Below, in pieces: positions 16,302 through 32,703 of a stretch of 64,000 bases of DNA; the first letter of the stretch is position 1; each line of letters starts with the position of its first letter. The stretch is from Merluccius polli (Eukaryota > Chordata > Actinopteri > Gadiformes > Merlucciidae). The stretch covers positions 72,501-136,500 of the forward strand of contig JAOPHQ010002888.1 in the NCBI GenBank assembly GCA_030340625.1, given 5' to 3'. Position numbers and translations under genes: made by a program. Below the pieces are notes generated by a model that was not told the DNA's origin, did no database searches, and saw only the letters and a program-made list of their open reading frames with translations.

Positions 16302-17369
16302 GCGGCGAGACCAGAGGATGTTGGATTATGGTGGAGATCTGCACTCATTTCTTGTCCGGTTCTCAACCAATCAAATGCCCCCCCCCCCCCCCCCCCCCTA
16401 CCTTTTGCAGGCTCCGCCCATTTCTGAACTCTCGTCCAAACGCAATAGAACGCAACCAAACAGTGTTTTTACGATGTGCATGACTTTAGTTAGTTTCTGT
16501 TTATTTTAATTTTAGTTTTTCGTCCTCCTCCATACCCCCCCCCCCTTCTCAAAATGGCCAAACTACTATTTTGGATTTGTTGTTCAGACAGACGGGCGGT
16601 TTGAGTTATTGTTGAACAACGTAAAATCAAATCAGCGTCTCTTTATAAGAGAGGGGGCCGGCGCCTCTACTGCCAAGGACCTCGAATATCACCGCCGGGG
16701 AATTGGAAAGGATCGGCCCCCCGACTTACCTTTCTTTGTTTTTGTTTGTTTTTTCATGGGGGGGAAGAAAAAAATCAATGACTCAGGGTTTTATAATGCC
16801 AATAAGATAAGTTAGTCTACCAGAAAACTGCTGAACAGGACTGGTTTCACGAGATCACTGGGGGGGCTGCGAGGTGTCATCCTAGCCGTGTTATTTATAA
16901 GACACAATCTTTCCAAATCGGAGATGGTTTTTTTTTTTTATTTCTTAGTTTTTTCGTTTTTCTTATGCTTTTCGTCATGTCGTTGGACTATTTATGTTGG
17001 TGTCACCTGGCTGTACGACTTGCATCATGGGGACTTGTACTCTTCCCATCCCAAGTAAAAAAAAATTCAAATTTCTCTCCGGCTTTGCAGAATAAGAAAA
17101 AGAAAGCGTATACTGCCAAATTGCGTTCTTTTTAAAACTAAAACTTGTTTCCATGGTTACTAATGTAGTTGCGCAGCGTGCGGCTAGTTTGACTAAAGCA
17201 GCAGAGCGCTTCACAAGCTGTTTGTGCTTGATCAACGTTGATGCTTATTCCCGTGGACACAGCCTGTATGAACATGTCTTGGACCCGCAAGCTGTCGGTT
17301 GTAGGGTGGCCATCTTAGCACTCTTTATCTGGGCCAACATAATGTCTAAATAATTTGTTTGCGATTGCG

Positions 17370-17399
17370 ATCAAGTGCCAGTCTAAACTGGCACTTGAT
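17370..17399 (+). promoter_or_regulatory. Perfect 13-bp hairpin in nap1l4 3' UTR
   Basis: ATCAAGTGCCAGT, then loop CTAA, then ACTGGCACTTGAT. All 13 pairs match. It would form in the mature nap1l4 message or in the DNA. No known element is recognised. Confidence 0.7.
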
Positions 17400-18147
17400 T
17401 TTTAACCTCTTTTCATACCGCCCTTAACTATAGCCTCTGTTTGTCGTGTTTTAATAAGGAGGCATGTACCACTACAACGATCAACTTCCACGTTGGGACA
17501 GTTTAATAACTTAACAGTGTTTCGATCTGCTGCCCCCCCCCCCCCAATAATTCATGATTATTAAGGTTAACAAGAAGCCAAACACACCTTAAACACGACT
17601 TGTACCAACTACTTTATGCCAATTATTTTAACTGACCATATAATGTACTTCACTGTTTGACATTTTGTTTGTACAAAAAAAATATATTTTCCTTTTTGGG
17701 GTTTTTTTGTCTCAAGATTCACCAGAATGTCTCCAGATGAGTTGTAAGAGGTTGCCAATGAGTTTAGTTCTGCACCTGTACTGCAGTGGGGTCCGTCTCT
17801 TGGTACTGAGGATGCAGGGGCCATAAAACAATGTGATGGTGTGACGGTGTGATGCTGGACCCATCCCTCCTTTAAAAAAGAAAAACGGAAAGAAAAAAAA
17901 AAGATTGTAGATCTGGTCGGACGGATGTCCGAAGACGTCTCCCTTGTCGGACCGCGTACTAGCAATGGCCTTATTTGGTTCTTCGCAATTTGTTACTTGC
18001 GCAATACTTCTTTTCAATTTGTACAAAATGAGTTAAGATATTCTATTAAAGTTGTGCGACATAAACAAACTTCTTCAGTTGGTTTTATTTGCTGTTGCAG
18101 TCTGAACAATGACCCGATCACTGAACCAGTCCAACTCTTTTTTAGGA

Positions 18148-18153
18148 AATAAA
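18148..18153 (+). promoter_or_regulatory. nap1l4: Polyadenylation signal of nap1l4
   Basis: AATAAA after a T-rich stretch, about 1.85 kb after the stop and about 230 bp before the stop codon of the convergent thioesterase gene. Confidence 0.6.
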
Positions 18154-18379
18154 CACTTGCACACTGTATATTAGATTATTTACATGTTTTATTCACTCTT
18201 GGTGTTAAGTAGTTAACAGTAATTATGTTGTAATGTCCATATAAATATGTCCAACTTAACAAATACATGATTTCTAGCTTGCTACACCAGCATTTTGTCA
18301 CAGGAGTAGGAATCGAAAACTACGGCGTGATTTATTTTTTAAACATTTGTCAATATGGGCTGATTGGACCCAAACGAGA

Positions 18380-20880
18380 TCAAGGGCAGGAAGTGATGTC
18401 AGACTGCGGGCCGTAGCACAGGTGCTTCTTCAGGAAGTCCAGGGTCTTCCACCAGGAGTCCTCCTGGGCGCCGCAGTGGGCCGGCGTCTGTCCACCCCAC
18501 AGGACCACAACTACACCCAAACAAACAGGACTGTAACATAGTGTACTATATAATGTATAGTCCACTATCATATAGTAAACTAACAGTACTACAGTATATA
18601 CCGCCAGGTATAGTATGACATAGTATAGTAAACTAACTACTACAGTATATACCGCCAGGTATAGTATGACATCATAGTATAGTAAACTAACTACTACAGT
18701 ATATACTGCCAGGTATAGTATGACATAGTATAGTAAACTAACAGTACTACAGTATATATCGCCAGGTATAGTATGACATCATAGTATAGTAAACTAACAG
18801 TACTACAGTATATACTGCCAGGTATTAGTATGACATAGTATAGTAAACTAACAGTACTACAGTATATACCGCCAGGTATAGTATGACATCATAGTATAGT
18901 AAACTAACAGTACTACAGTATATACTGCCAGGTATAGTATGACATCATAGTATAGTAAACTAACAGTACTACAGTATATACCGCCAGGTATAGTATGACA
19001 TCATAGTATAGTAAACTAACAGTACTACAGTATATACCGCCAGGTATAGTAGGCCTATGACATCATAGTATAGTAAACTAACAGTACTACAGTATATAAG
19101 TCAATATCTTCATTTCATGACGATACAATACCATTCAAAGACGATCAACGATAATATTTCATTATTGCCCAGTACTTTATACGTACATTTCTCTCTGGAC
19201 TCGGTGGTCATGAAGTTGCTGGCGCGGCAGTGGGGGCTGTAGGGCGGGTCGATCAGGTGACCGGTGAGAGGGTACGACAGGACGCTGAGCAGGTGACCGT
19301 TACCGGACCGGTCCATCATCTCCTTCATCTGGGGAGAAAAACAGAAGACATTAATTACTATTCAGTCGTTTAGTGGTTGTTGCTTTTATCTAAAGCCACT
19401 TACAGAGAATTCAGATCCATGTCAGGGTGAGTTGAAACCCATTTTGTTTGGATTTCACTAAGTTTTGACTTTTGACTGAACTGTATTTGTGAAAACAGGA
19501 GACAGGTTGGGATTCGGGCATCTTGCTCAAGGACACCCCCTAGAGGTGTCCTAGATTACGTAATTTACGTAATTTACGTAAGTTATTTACGTAATTTACG
19601 TAAATTGCGTAAATTACGTAAATTGTGTAAATAACTTACGTAATTTGCGTAAGTGACGTTATTTACGTAATTTACGCAAATTACGTAATTTACGTAAATA
19701 ACTTACGTAATTTGCGTAAGTTACGTTTATTAGGCCTACGTAAATTACGTAAATAACGTAAATAATAACTTACGCAAATTACGTAGGCTAAGTTATTTAC
19801 ACAATTTACGTAATTTACGTAAGTTACGCAATTTACGTAATTTACGTAAATAACTTACGTAATTTGCGTAAGTTACGTTATTTACGTAATTTACGTAAAT
19901 TGCGTAACTTACGCAAATTACGTAAGTTATTTACGTAATTTGCGTAATTTGCGTAAGTTACGCAATTTACGTAAATTACGTACATAACTTACGTAATTTG
20001 CGTAAGTTACGTTATTTACGTAAATTGCGTAATTTACGTAATTTAAAAAAAAAGCCCATTTTTAGGGGTGCTGAAGTACCCCTAAAAACAGGCTCAGCAC
20101 CCCTAAAACTTGGGTAAGAAATGTTATTCTAAAAATTGTGTGTCTTTGACAGGGTTAAATAATGTCCAAAACATACTCCGTAGTTTGTGGTTTAAAATGT
20201 ATATGTTAAGGACGAAAATGAAAACATCCCCGCTTAGCAAATGGTATGATCCTCTTCTCACCCCTCCTTCTCCTCTGCACCGCTCCGCAGCCCGACCGGC
20301 GTCCAGCGCGACTCACGCAGAGTGAGATCCGTTTAGTTGTAGTGTTGTGAATCAACTCAGTAAGTGCTCCAAAGCTGTGTCTCACACTTCTTTCCTTTTA
20401 CCGAGAGTTGTTCCGATTCCTGTGTAGTGCGTACGTGTGTAGTGCGTACTGTGTCTCTGTTGTTAAAGTTTATCGTTACTTTGAGACTCATTTTAACAAT
20501 CGGGAGTCATGTCAACATGACGTCACGCGCGTTATTTCTGGTCCGTCGTCATGGAAACATGAAGCCCTGCCAGTGGTGCGGCGTTTGGACCAGAGTGAAA
20601 ACAAACGAAACGACACATCACTGTATACCACCAGTATGTGTGAAAACACTCACTGTGGCTTTTTAAATTAATTGTTATTTATTCATAGATTTATATCTGT
20701 TATTTTTCAGTTGTCTGACTATCAAACCAGACAATAAAATAAAGTTAAATGTTTTTCTTTTGCTGTATTCATTCATGTTTTACAGAGGATTTAACCTGAA
20801 CCAGGCTTTGCAACAATAATAATCAGATCACATTCATGGGGGCATAGTATATAACTCCTAGCGTTAGTGTGTGTGTGCGT

Positions 20881-20941
<61 letters not shown>

Positions 20942-23900
20942 ATAAAGTTATTTTTCAATAGACATATTTTTTGTTTTTGTGTGAAAAAAGTGTGGGTGGT
21001 GGCAGTGGGGCTCATTGGGTGCTCAGCGCCCCTAAAGCTCTGACCCTAGAATCGCCCCTGCCCATAACTTTCGGCGGTCCGGGAACCACTATGATTATCA
21101 TTTACATGAAAGCTTTTTTTTTGGGTCCAGCATTGGCTTACGTCACGTGCAGATTCCTCCGCAGGCCAGTTCTGGTCGTCTTCCCCCACGATGAGCAGCA
21201 GGGGGCAGCAGAGCCGTCCCACCTGGAACCAGAACACAACACACACAGTCCTCAGGAAACTGGTCCACACACACACACACACACACACACACAGTCTGGA
21301 GCCTATAAAGGACATTATTTCTGCTCATTGGTCTAAATACACAGAGTACTGCCAACCATCCCACAAACAAAATCCGATTTAGACCAACCAGACATGAACT
21401 TTACAGAGCCACTGCTCAAACCTGGCGACCGGACGTTGATACCAGAGTTGGCGACTAGGACATGTTTTCCTGTAGCCAGGAGGACTTGTGGGGCAGAGAG
21501 GCTGAGGCTGAAGGCCGGATCCTACTTACATCCACCTTCTTGCTGGGGTCGCTGGGGATGGGGAGCAGCAGGTCGCGCCAGATCACCTGCTGCTCCTCGT
21601 CGTAGCGCGTGTTCTTGGAGTTTCTAGGTGGGACACAAACATCATCATCATAGGTTTAACCTGGCTAGGTTTAGCCTGGCTAGGTTTAACCTGGCTAGGT
21701 TTAGCCTGGCTAGGTTTAGCCTGGCTAGGTTTAACCTGGCTAGGTTTAGCCTGGCTAGGTTAACCTGGCTAGGTTTAACCTGGCTAGGTTTAGCCTGGCT
21801 AGGTTAGGTTTAGCCTGGCTAGGTTTAACCTGGCTAGGTTTAGCCTGGCTAGGTTTAGCCTAGCTAGGTTAACCTGGCTAGGTTTAGCCTGGCTAGATTT
21901 AGCATAGCTAGGTTAGCCTGGCTAGGGAACCCAGGACCTTTCGGCTGGGAGTCCAGCACCTGAACCACTAGAGACTTTATCTTTGACCCGAATCCAAAAT
22001 TGGATGAGCTTGTTATTGCAGACGGGTGGCCACCATGGATTACACATTAGTGTGCAGTTTAAGATTCATACATATATCTTTTTGCAGATATTGAACCAGA
22101 TGGTAATAAAGCTTTATAAAGTTTTGCGAGGGGGTGACTTACTTCCTGAACTCGGCGAAAATGTCCCCCAGGGACCCGCCTGCTGGCTGGACATGGCTCC
22201 CACTGAAGCACACCAAGCAGCTGGGCTGCAGCAGGACTTAGTGAACAACACGCTCCTCTCCTCATGTGGGCCCTATCACTTAGCGGCCATCTTGGTTCCA
22301 TCCGCTGGTGTTTAGAACCAAGATGGCCGCTCCGGTGGATAAGGCCCTTTGTTATTTTTATCCTAACTATTTAAGCAGACGCTTTTATCCAAAGCAACTT
22401 ACAGTGAATTCAGATACATTAAGGGGCAGGTGAGGGGTTAAGGATGCCTATATGGTAGACTGTGTACACTGGGGGTTCGAACCCAGAACCTTTTGGCAGT
22501 CAAACACCCCGACCACTGGAGACTGTCCTCCACCTGTCCTCTCTCTCTCTGCTATGGTGATGAAATCAAACTCAAATCAAGACTGATTTGTCTTTAAATG
22601 CTTGGGATTAAACCTTATGAAGAACCAATGAGCTACCGAAACATGATATAAATATAAATATGATATATAATGACATTAAATATTATAAATATGAAGTAGT
22701 CATAGTATTTGCATTTTAAACACATGCAAATACTACTTTTGAAAAAGCAAATACTACTTTTAAACACGTGTTTAAAATGCAAATACTACTTTTGAAAAAG
22801 CAAATACTACTTTTGAACACGTGTTTAAAGAGCTAATAAGCCTTAATAATGAACCGCGTGTGATTCTCTACTGTGTTAAGATGGGCTACATGCTATGAAG
22901 GAGAGGGTCGGCCATCCTGCTGAATAACGGAGCACCTGACCCCACAATCCTCCTCTCACCGGTTACTTTCATGACTTTGGTAAAATAAGATAAGATCTCT
23001 TTAGGGGGAACTTCAGGTCAAGGTGACCAAGTGAAGTGCAGGGCGGCGTTATAAAACTTTACCTTTATGGCGGGGGAATAAACGGAGAGACCCAGCGCCA
23101 TGGAGGCGCCGAAGGACAGGCCCAGAATAGCGATCCTGTCCCGGCTCACCTGGGGATGGGACTGGAGCACAGAGAACGCCGCCTGGGGGACGCAAGACTC
23201 ATCACCTCCTTCCTGCCATACTAATAATACTAATATACCTTCAGATATATTATTCATCATTTGAAACGCTTGAATTTCAGGCACTGATTTGTATGTTTGG
23301 GTACGAGGTTAGCGATGGTTCAGTGGAGGTAAGATCATCTGACCCTTTCCTTCACCCCAGGAAGTGAAGTTTTTAACTTTAAATGAAGTTGAATAAATTG
23401 AAAATGCCATTGATTTAAAATGTGTTTTTGATTTGTTTCGACAGAACGGCGTTACTCTGTCCAGCATTGTGTGTATTTATGTATTTATTAAAAACATTGG
23501 TCTTTTCTATTTGATTCTTTCTTCATTTGTGTTTACCTCAAAGTAGTCGTTGCCCACCAGGGAGACGACCCCGGCGGACCTCTTGGGGGCCATGTAGTCG
23601 AGGGCGAGGGTCACGAAGCCGTGTGACGCCACCAGCGCCGCGCGGTACTCCACCAGACCGCCGCCGCCGCCCCACATGTCCAGCACCGCAGGGAACGGAC
23701 CCGGACCTCCGAGGGGGAAACCACAACACGCTTTTATTTCAGCTCTTTGGTCGTCGCCACACATAGTTTCGCTTTCAAACACACATCTAAAAAGCCAATA
23801 GGATTACTATTTGAAGGAGAATCAAACCGTCGTAACCATCTCTCCTTCACTAAAGCTTCAATAAAACAATAAAAACAATAATTTAGCAAAATGACTTCCT

Positions 23901-25090
23901 TGTGTGCGCGACTGCCACAAATGAAATTTGTGCAGCAGTTTGGTCTGTTGGAGTGAATGTGTGTCGGTCAGTACAGAGTTCGTGGACAACATAACAAATA
24001 AATCTTCATACAAGTACTTCACAAAATGATTTTGAAACAAAGTGATTTTGACACATTATATTTGTGACGTTTCAGTGAAGCCAGGAGAGACGGTCACGAC
24101 GGTTTGATCCCTCAGACAGACAGTGTTGTCCTCTGAAGAGCAGCTTGTGTGTCGGCGTCCCCCATCAATGAATGCGTGGGGAAATACGAAGTGAATCGAT
24201 TTTAAAATAACTTTCCTTTTTTTTAGACTAACACGAATACAAAATGCTGGAGCTACAGCGCATGACCAGCTGAACCTACCACCCGTCCAACATCCGCTCC
24301 ACTCCATCTGGAACGGATGTTTGATGGTGGACATCTTGTCCATCGCCCTACCTGGAGGCAGGAAGAGCGTCCCGGTGACTCCGCCCTCTGTGAGCTCCAC
24401 CCTGCGGACGCCGGGCGCCAGGTACCAGCGCTCCACCGCCAGGCTGGCCAGGGGACGCCGCTCCGGGAAGCCGGCGGTGTGGAAGCCCTGGTGCAGGGAG
24501 ATGGTGACCACCATGGGCGTCCCGATGTCCTTCTTCCTCAACCTGAGGGCAAGGCACATGTGAAGAAGAGACATTGTAGAGAGTCGACACACTGAGTGTA
24601 GGGGCTTGTGCCTCCATTTTGGGAGCATTGTAAATGTGAGTTATTGTGTTGGTAGTCATGGTTTTTTGGTCATTGTTTAGTGATTAATCGTGAAATGATT
24701 TGTCATCATGGGGAGACCTTGTTGTGTTTAAAAGTGCCACAGCGTTAAAACAACACCTTCATTCGCCTAAGTTACGTAATATTCATCTTGATTTAGGAGT
24801 TTACAGAACTACAACTCCTCTCAAAATGGCGGCAGAGTATCGCATGATGCAGTCTGGTGAATATACCTGAGGTTGGGTCTGCTGCCCGGAACGGGCCGCA
24901 GGCTCCACAACAGACCCATGGGCTCCACACCGCTGTAGGTCCCGCCCACACACACGTCCTCACAAACTAGAACACACACGCACACAGGTCCTCACAAACT
25001 AGAACACACACACACAGGTCCTCACAAACTAACACACACACACACAGACCTCACAAACTAGAACACACACACACAGACATCACAAACTAG

Positions 25091-25125
<35 letters not shown>

Positions 25126-25213
25126 CCTCATAAACTAGAACACACACACGTCCCTCACAAACACACACACAAGTCCTCACAAACTAGAACACACACACGT
25201 CCTCACAAACTAG

Positions 25214-25266
<53 letters not shown>

Positions 25267-25308
25267 GTCCTCACAAACTAGAACACACACACGTCCTCAC
25301 AAACTAGA

Positions 25309-25340
<32 letters not shown>

Positions 25341-26126
25341 CTCACAAACTAGACCTGTAAAGGCCTCCAGGTGGAACTGTTGTATGCACATACAGTAATA
25401 TGAAAGTAGATGTGATGAAGTGGTTGGAGTGACGTCACATAATGTGTAGCTCATGAAAGGGTCTGTCCACTTTGTCCCTTCAAAGTTAGTGATGTGTTGA
25501 AACCTGCTGTTATATTAACGCATATTCACCTGTTAAAGGAGTCAAGCTTGTTTCCTGTAACCAGTTCATAATACATTTATATTATCCCCACAACACCAAT
25601 ATATGTATTATTTAACCACCACACATTTTTAATTGGACAGCCCTATTAATTAGTAATGAAAGGTGAGCTAGCCCAGCCGTCAGGTACAATAACTACCGGA
25701 TCCCTATAGAATTAATACTAATATTACTAATAATAATAATAGAATAATAAGAATGATAATAATAATAGAATTAATACTAATATTACTAATAATAATATAA
25801 TAATAGTAACAATAAATCATAATAATAATAATAATAATAATAATATATAAAAGAAAGGGAAATAGTTTAGCATACAACAAATGTTTCACATTTGTGTGTG
25901 CGCGCGTGCGCGTGCGCGCCCTACCGTCCACGGCCCCGGCGGCATCGCTGACGTAATGTCCGCACGCTTCCCAGTCGTCTCCGTCCTCGGAGCGGAGGAG
26001 CGCGTGCACGGTGAGCTCCGCGGCGGGAGGCGCGCGCTCCACCGAGAACACCGTCCACCGTTCGTCCGCGAGCGCCCGGCACGGGCGGACCGAGAGCCAT
26101 GGAACCGGAGCCCGCCGCGCGGACAT
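18380..26126 (-). CDS. Acyl-CoA thioesterase, ACOT/BAAT family (spliced)
   Basis: Hydrolyses acyl-CoA (or bile-acid-CoA) esters to free acid and CoA; an alpha/beta hydrolase with the family's N-terminal domain. Exons in transcript order: 25925-26126, 24867-24966, 24352-24542, 23537-23706, 23063-23182, 22143-22225, 21530-21623, 21142-21222, 19187-19328, 18380-18510. The total is 1314 nt, 437 residues, the usual family size. Landmarks are EPMGLLWSL near residue 84, FPAVLDMWGGGGGLVEYRA near 168, nucleophile elbow GLSFG with Ser244, acidic GEDDQNWP near 333-340, and GHLIDPPYSPHC with His371. Serine rather than cysteine at the nucleophile favours thioesterase over BAAT conjugase. The C-terminus is ...TSCP, with no peroxisomal SKL-type signal, so a cytosolic enzyme is likelier. 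Which fish acot paralogue it is cannot be told here. The gene diverges from P450 copy 1. Confidence 0.85.
18545..19100. repeat. Minisatellite in last thioesterase intron
   Basis: Units of about 52-62 bp built from agtatagtaaactaacagta, ctacagtatataccgccagg and tatagtatgacatcat repeat about nine times between the last two exons. Confidence 0.9.
19379..19548 (-). mobile_element. SINE-like fragment (fish SINE tail)
   Basis: Reverse orientation: contains gcttttatctaaagccactt (19383 on), the reverse of the common fish SINE tail, and gggcatcttgctcaagga (about 19517). It is incomplete and shares parts with the better copy at 22374-22523. Confidence 0.5.
19552..20042. repeat. Palindromic TTACGTAA array in thioesterase intron
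   Basis: About 490 bp made almost only of TTACGTAA and its variants TTGCGTAA and TTACGCAA, joined by att, ttt and gttat spacers. I count about 25 perfect TTACGTAA cores by eye. The core is a self-complementary octamer, so the array reads nearly the same on both strands. It lies between the exons at 21142-21222 and 19187-19328. Confidence 0.95.
20050..21063. mobile_element. Probable DNA-transposon remnant, agcacccctaaaa type
   Basis: The left part holds aggggtgctgaagtacccct and ctcagcacccctaaaa, which fold into a hairpin. The right part ends gctcagcgcccctaaagctc, then ccctagaatcgcccctg, a sequence style I know from fish hAT-like ends. A (GT)n tract lies at about 20865-20937. No transposase frame is intact. 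Confidence 0.4.
21655..21918. repeat. ggctaggttta(a/g)cct short tandem repeat
   Basis: A 16-bp unit, ggctaggtttaacct or ggctaggtttagcct, repeats about 16 times in the thioesterase intron between exons 22143-22225 and 21530-21623. Confidence 0.95.
21925..21985 (-). mobile_element. tRNA-derived SINE head fragment
   Basis: On the minus strand, ctagtggttcaggtgctgga followed by aggtcctgggttcc resembles RNA polymerase III A and B boxes. Only the head is present. Confidence 0.5.
22268..22350. mobile_element. Short palindromic repeat (MITE-like)
   Basis: The inverted arms cggccatcttggttc and gaaccaagatggccg lie about 24 bases apart. Outer parts gggccctatc and gataaggccc are also nearly complementary. 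Confidence 0.6.
22374..22523 (-). mobile_element. tRNA-derived SINE
   Basis: Minus strand: an A-box-like tggtcggggtgtttgactg, a B box ggttcgaacccc, and the fish SINE tail gctttggataaaagcgtctg. The parts are in the right order within about 150 bp, in a thioesterase intron. Confidence 0.75.
22705..22830. repeat. Tandem pair centred on palindromic E-box
   Basis: A roughly 60-bp stretch (gcaaatactacttttgaaaa and onward) is repeated. Each repeat ends with aacacgtgttt, a self-complementary CACGTG E-box centre. Confidence 0.8.
23858..24310. mobile_element. Dispersed repeat shared with 61370-61660
   Basis: gtgaagccaggagagacggt (about 24074) and acaagtacttcacaaaatg (about 24010) recur with few changes at about 61543 and 61387 in the same order. 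It lies in a thioesterase intron. The element type is not resolved. Confidence 0.55.
24960..25345. repeat. Minisatellite carrying copies of a splice acceptor
   Basis: Units of cctcacaaactagaac plus variable (AC)n. On the transcribed minus strand each unit reads (GT)n-gttctag-tttgtgagg. This is the real acceptor and first bases of thioesterase exon 2 (exon start 24966). About ten further copies lie upstream in intron 1. Confidence 0.9.
25690..25850. repeat. AT-rich (ATAATA)n tract in thioesterase intron 1
   Basis: Irregular aataatactaatattactaa and (AAT)n repeats, a short distance before the donor of exon 1 on the minus strand. Confidence 0.85.
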
Positions 26127-26392
26127 GGTGTCTGGTTAGAGACAGGGGGGAAAAAATGTCCGCCACGAAGCGCAGGGCGGTCCCGTAGTAGTTGTTAGAG
26201 GGGGAGGCTGGGAAGCGGCGCCGCGCGCCACCTTTGACCGGTTACTTTAACGGTCCGCCCCCTCTTACAACAGTGGAGGCTACAGCTACAACAACAACAA
26301 CAACAACACACTGCAGACGGAGTATCCCCAGACGTGTGTCATATATTATATATATTATATATATATATATATATATAGTGTCATGTATAACT

Positions 26393-26456
<64 letters not shown>

Positions 26457-26566
26457 AAGGGGGAGGGCGGGACTTCCGGTAGAGGGATATCCTTTTTCGC
26501 TACATGTTTCGGTTATTGCCATTTTTTCCCTCCACAATTTTCGTCAAAACTCCACATTTATTCTCC

Positions 26567-26597
<31 letters not shown>

Positions 26598-27309
26598 CGT
26601 TATTATTGTCGCTCCGGGGACACAGCGCATAGGAAGTAAGGTACCGGAAATGGCGTTGCGGTAAACCGGGATAACGCTACAGTACAGGATCTTCTCTGAA
26701 CAGGACAAACGTACGCAATTATTCCTGATCTCAAATGACGCCACAAGGGTTCACTTATACAGAAATGAGCTAACTCTGAGCTAAACCCTTTTCACCAGAG
26801 TAGTTATAAACACTTGATTTAGGCTGTTTTACTGATTTACAATAGCATACGCTAAACCTACACTAAACAGTCTAAATGATCATGTCATATTATTTATAGC
26901 ATCAAATGCATGGTAAGTCCCTTTCCTGTCCCTAAACACCCCTAAAATACTGATTATTCGACAGATTTTTGATTGTTGCTGGTGGTTATATATCAAGTCA
27001 TGTATGATTTTATTTAGTTTTAGATGTTTTTTTTTTTGTTTTTAGTACTGTAATGTTTGTAATGTGTTTATCTTTTATCTCTATATCTTGTGCTGCAATC
27101 AGGGTGTCCTTAAAAAACAAAGCTTACCTCATTGGACCTCCCTGAATAAATAGAGGTTTACATACATTTATCACAACCTCGTCAACCTTTGTATCACACT
27201 GTTTGTGTTATATAACAAAGATCGAGGGAAAAAAAGAGTAGGTAGGTTAAAGTGTGATTTCCAGCTTAGATGCAGCAGTTGTGTTCATAGTGCCGGTCTG
27301 ACTGCAGCC
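26127..27309. promoter_or_regulatory. Divergent intergenic region, thioesterase and P450 copy 1
   Basis: About 1.2 kb between the two start codons, so promoters of both genes probably lie here. It contains (CAA)n near 26288, (TA)n at 26340-26378, (GA)n at 26398-26453, a copy of the GGGCGGGACTTCCG dispersed repeat at about 26460-26720, and a (TTG)n tract at about 26570-26595. No clear TATA or CpG island was seen for the P450. The thioesterase 5' end is moderately CpG-rich. Confidence 0.5.
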
Positions 27310-31951
<4,642 letters not shown>

Positions 31952-31954
31952 AAG

Positions 31955-31986
<32 letters not shown>

Positions 31987-32703
31987 AGAGAGAGAGAGAG
32001 AGAGAGAGCCTGAAAGAGGGAGAGAGAGCCTGAGGGAGGGAGGGAGGGAGGGAGTGAGTAACCTGTGTGAAGCGGGAGAAAGACGACTCTGCTGGAAGCT
32101 GGAGTAGAGTAGGCTAGACGTCCTCCGTCTCTTCCTCTCCATTCACTTCTCAGTGGCAGCGGGTGAGACAAACTCGCAGGCTGCCGGGTTTGAACAAATG
32201 ATGGTGTAGAAATATTTCTGTCAATAATCAGGTTAATAACCTGAACTTACAACATCCTTTCAACATTACCAAATGCCAATCTCATGTACAGTAAGGTATT
32301 TTCTGAAAGCCATATGAGGGGAATGTGATATGTTTTAATAAAGGACAGTGGGAAGATATTTGTACAGTATCTGTGAACGTTTGAGCGAATGGGACAGCGC
32401 ATTTTGTCATTGATTTGGGGTATAGTGTGACATAATTTAGATGCAGTTAATACTTCGATATCGTCTTGCGTGCCCTTTTTTGCACGTTTTTTATCGATGT
32501 GTTTGTTTCCATGTATTGTTTGTGTCCATCGAGGACCACTTTGGAAATAAGTATTTAAGTAATGCTTTTAAGTGCTATCCTCTGGGATTATTGTATCTTG
32601 ATACTCCTTGGAGTTGTTTGTACTTTTAAATTCCTAATAAAAATCTAATAAAATTTAAAAAATACCACTTTATTAACATTAAATATTAACATCAAAGTTT
32701 GTA

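Larger units (their letters stand above)
16302..18175 (+). other. nap1l4: 3' UTR of nap1l4
   Basis: From the TAA at 16299-16301 to just past an AATAAA at 18148-18153. It contains a long C run near 16378-16398 and shorter C runs at about 16537 and 17533. It also holds a perfect hairpin at 17370-17399. The length of about 1.9 kb is inferred from the absence of an earlier canonical hexamer. Confidence 0.6.

Noticed and set aside
22440..22500. tRNA gene (B-box ggttcgaaccc)
   Set aside because: It lacks a cloverleaf and is followed by a SINE tail, so it is a tRNA-derived SINE. The same applies at 60303.
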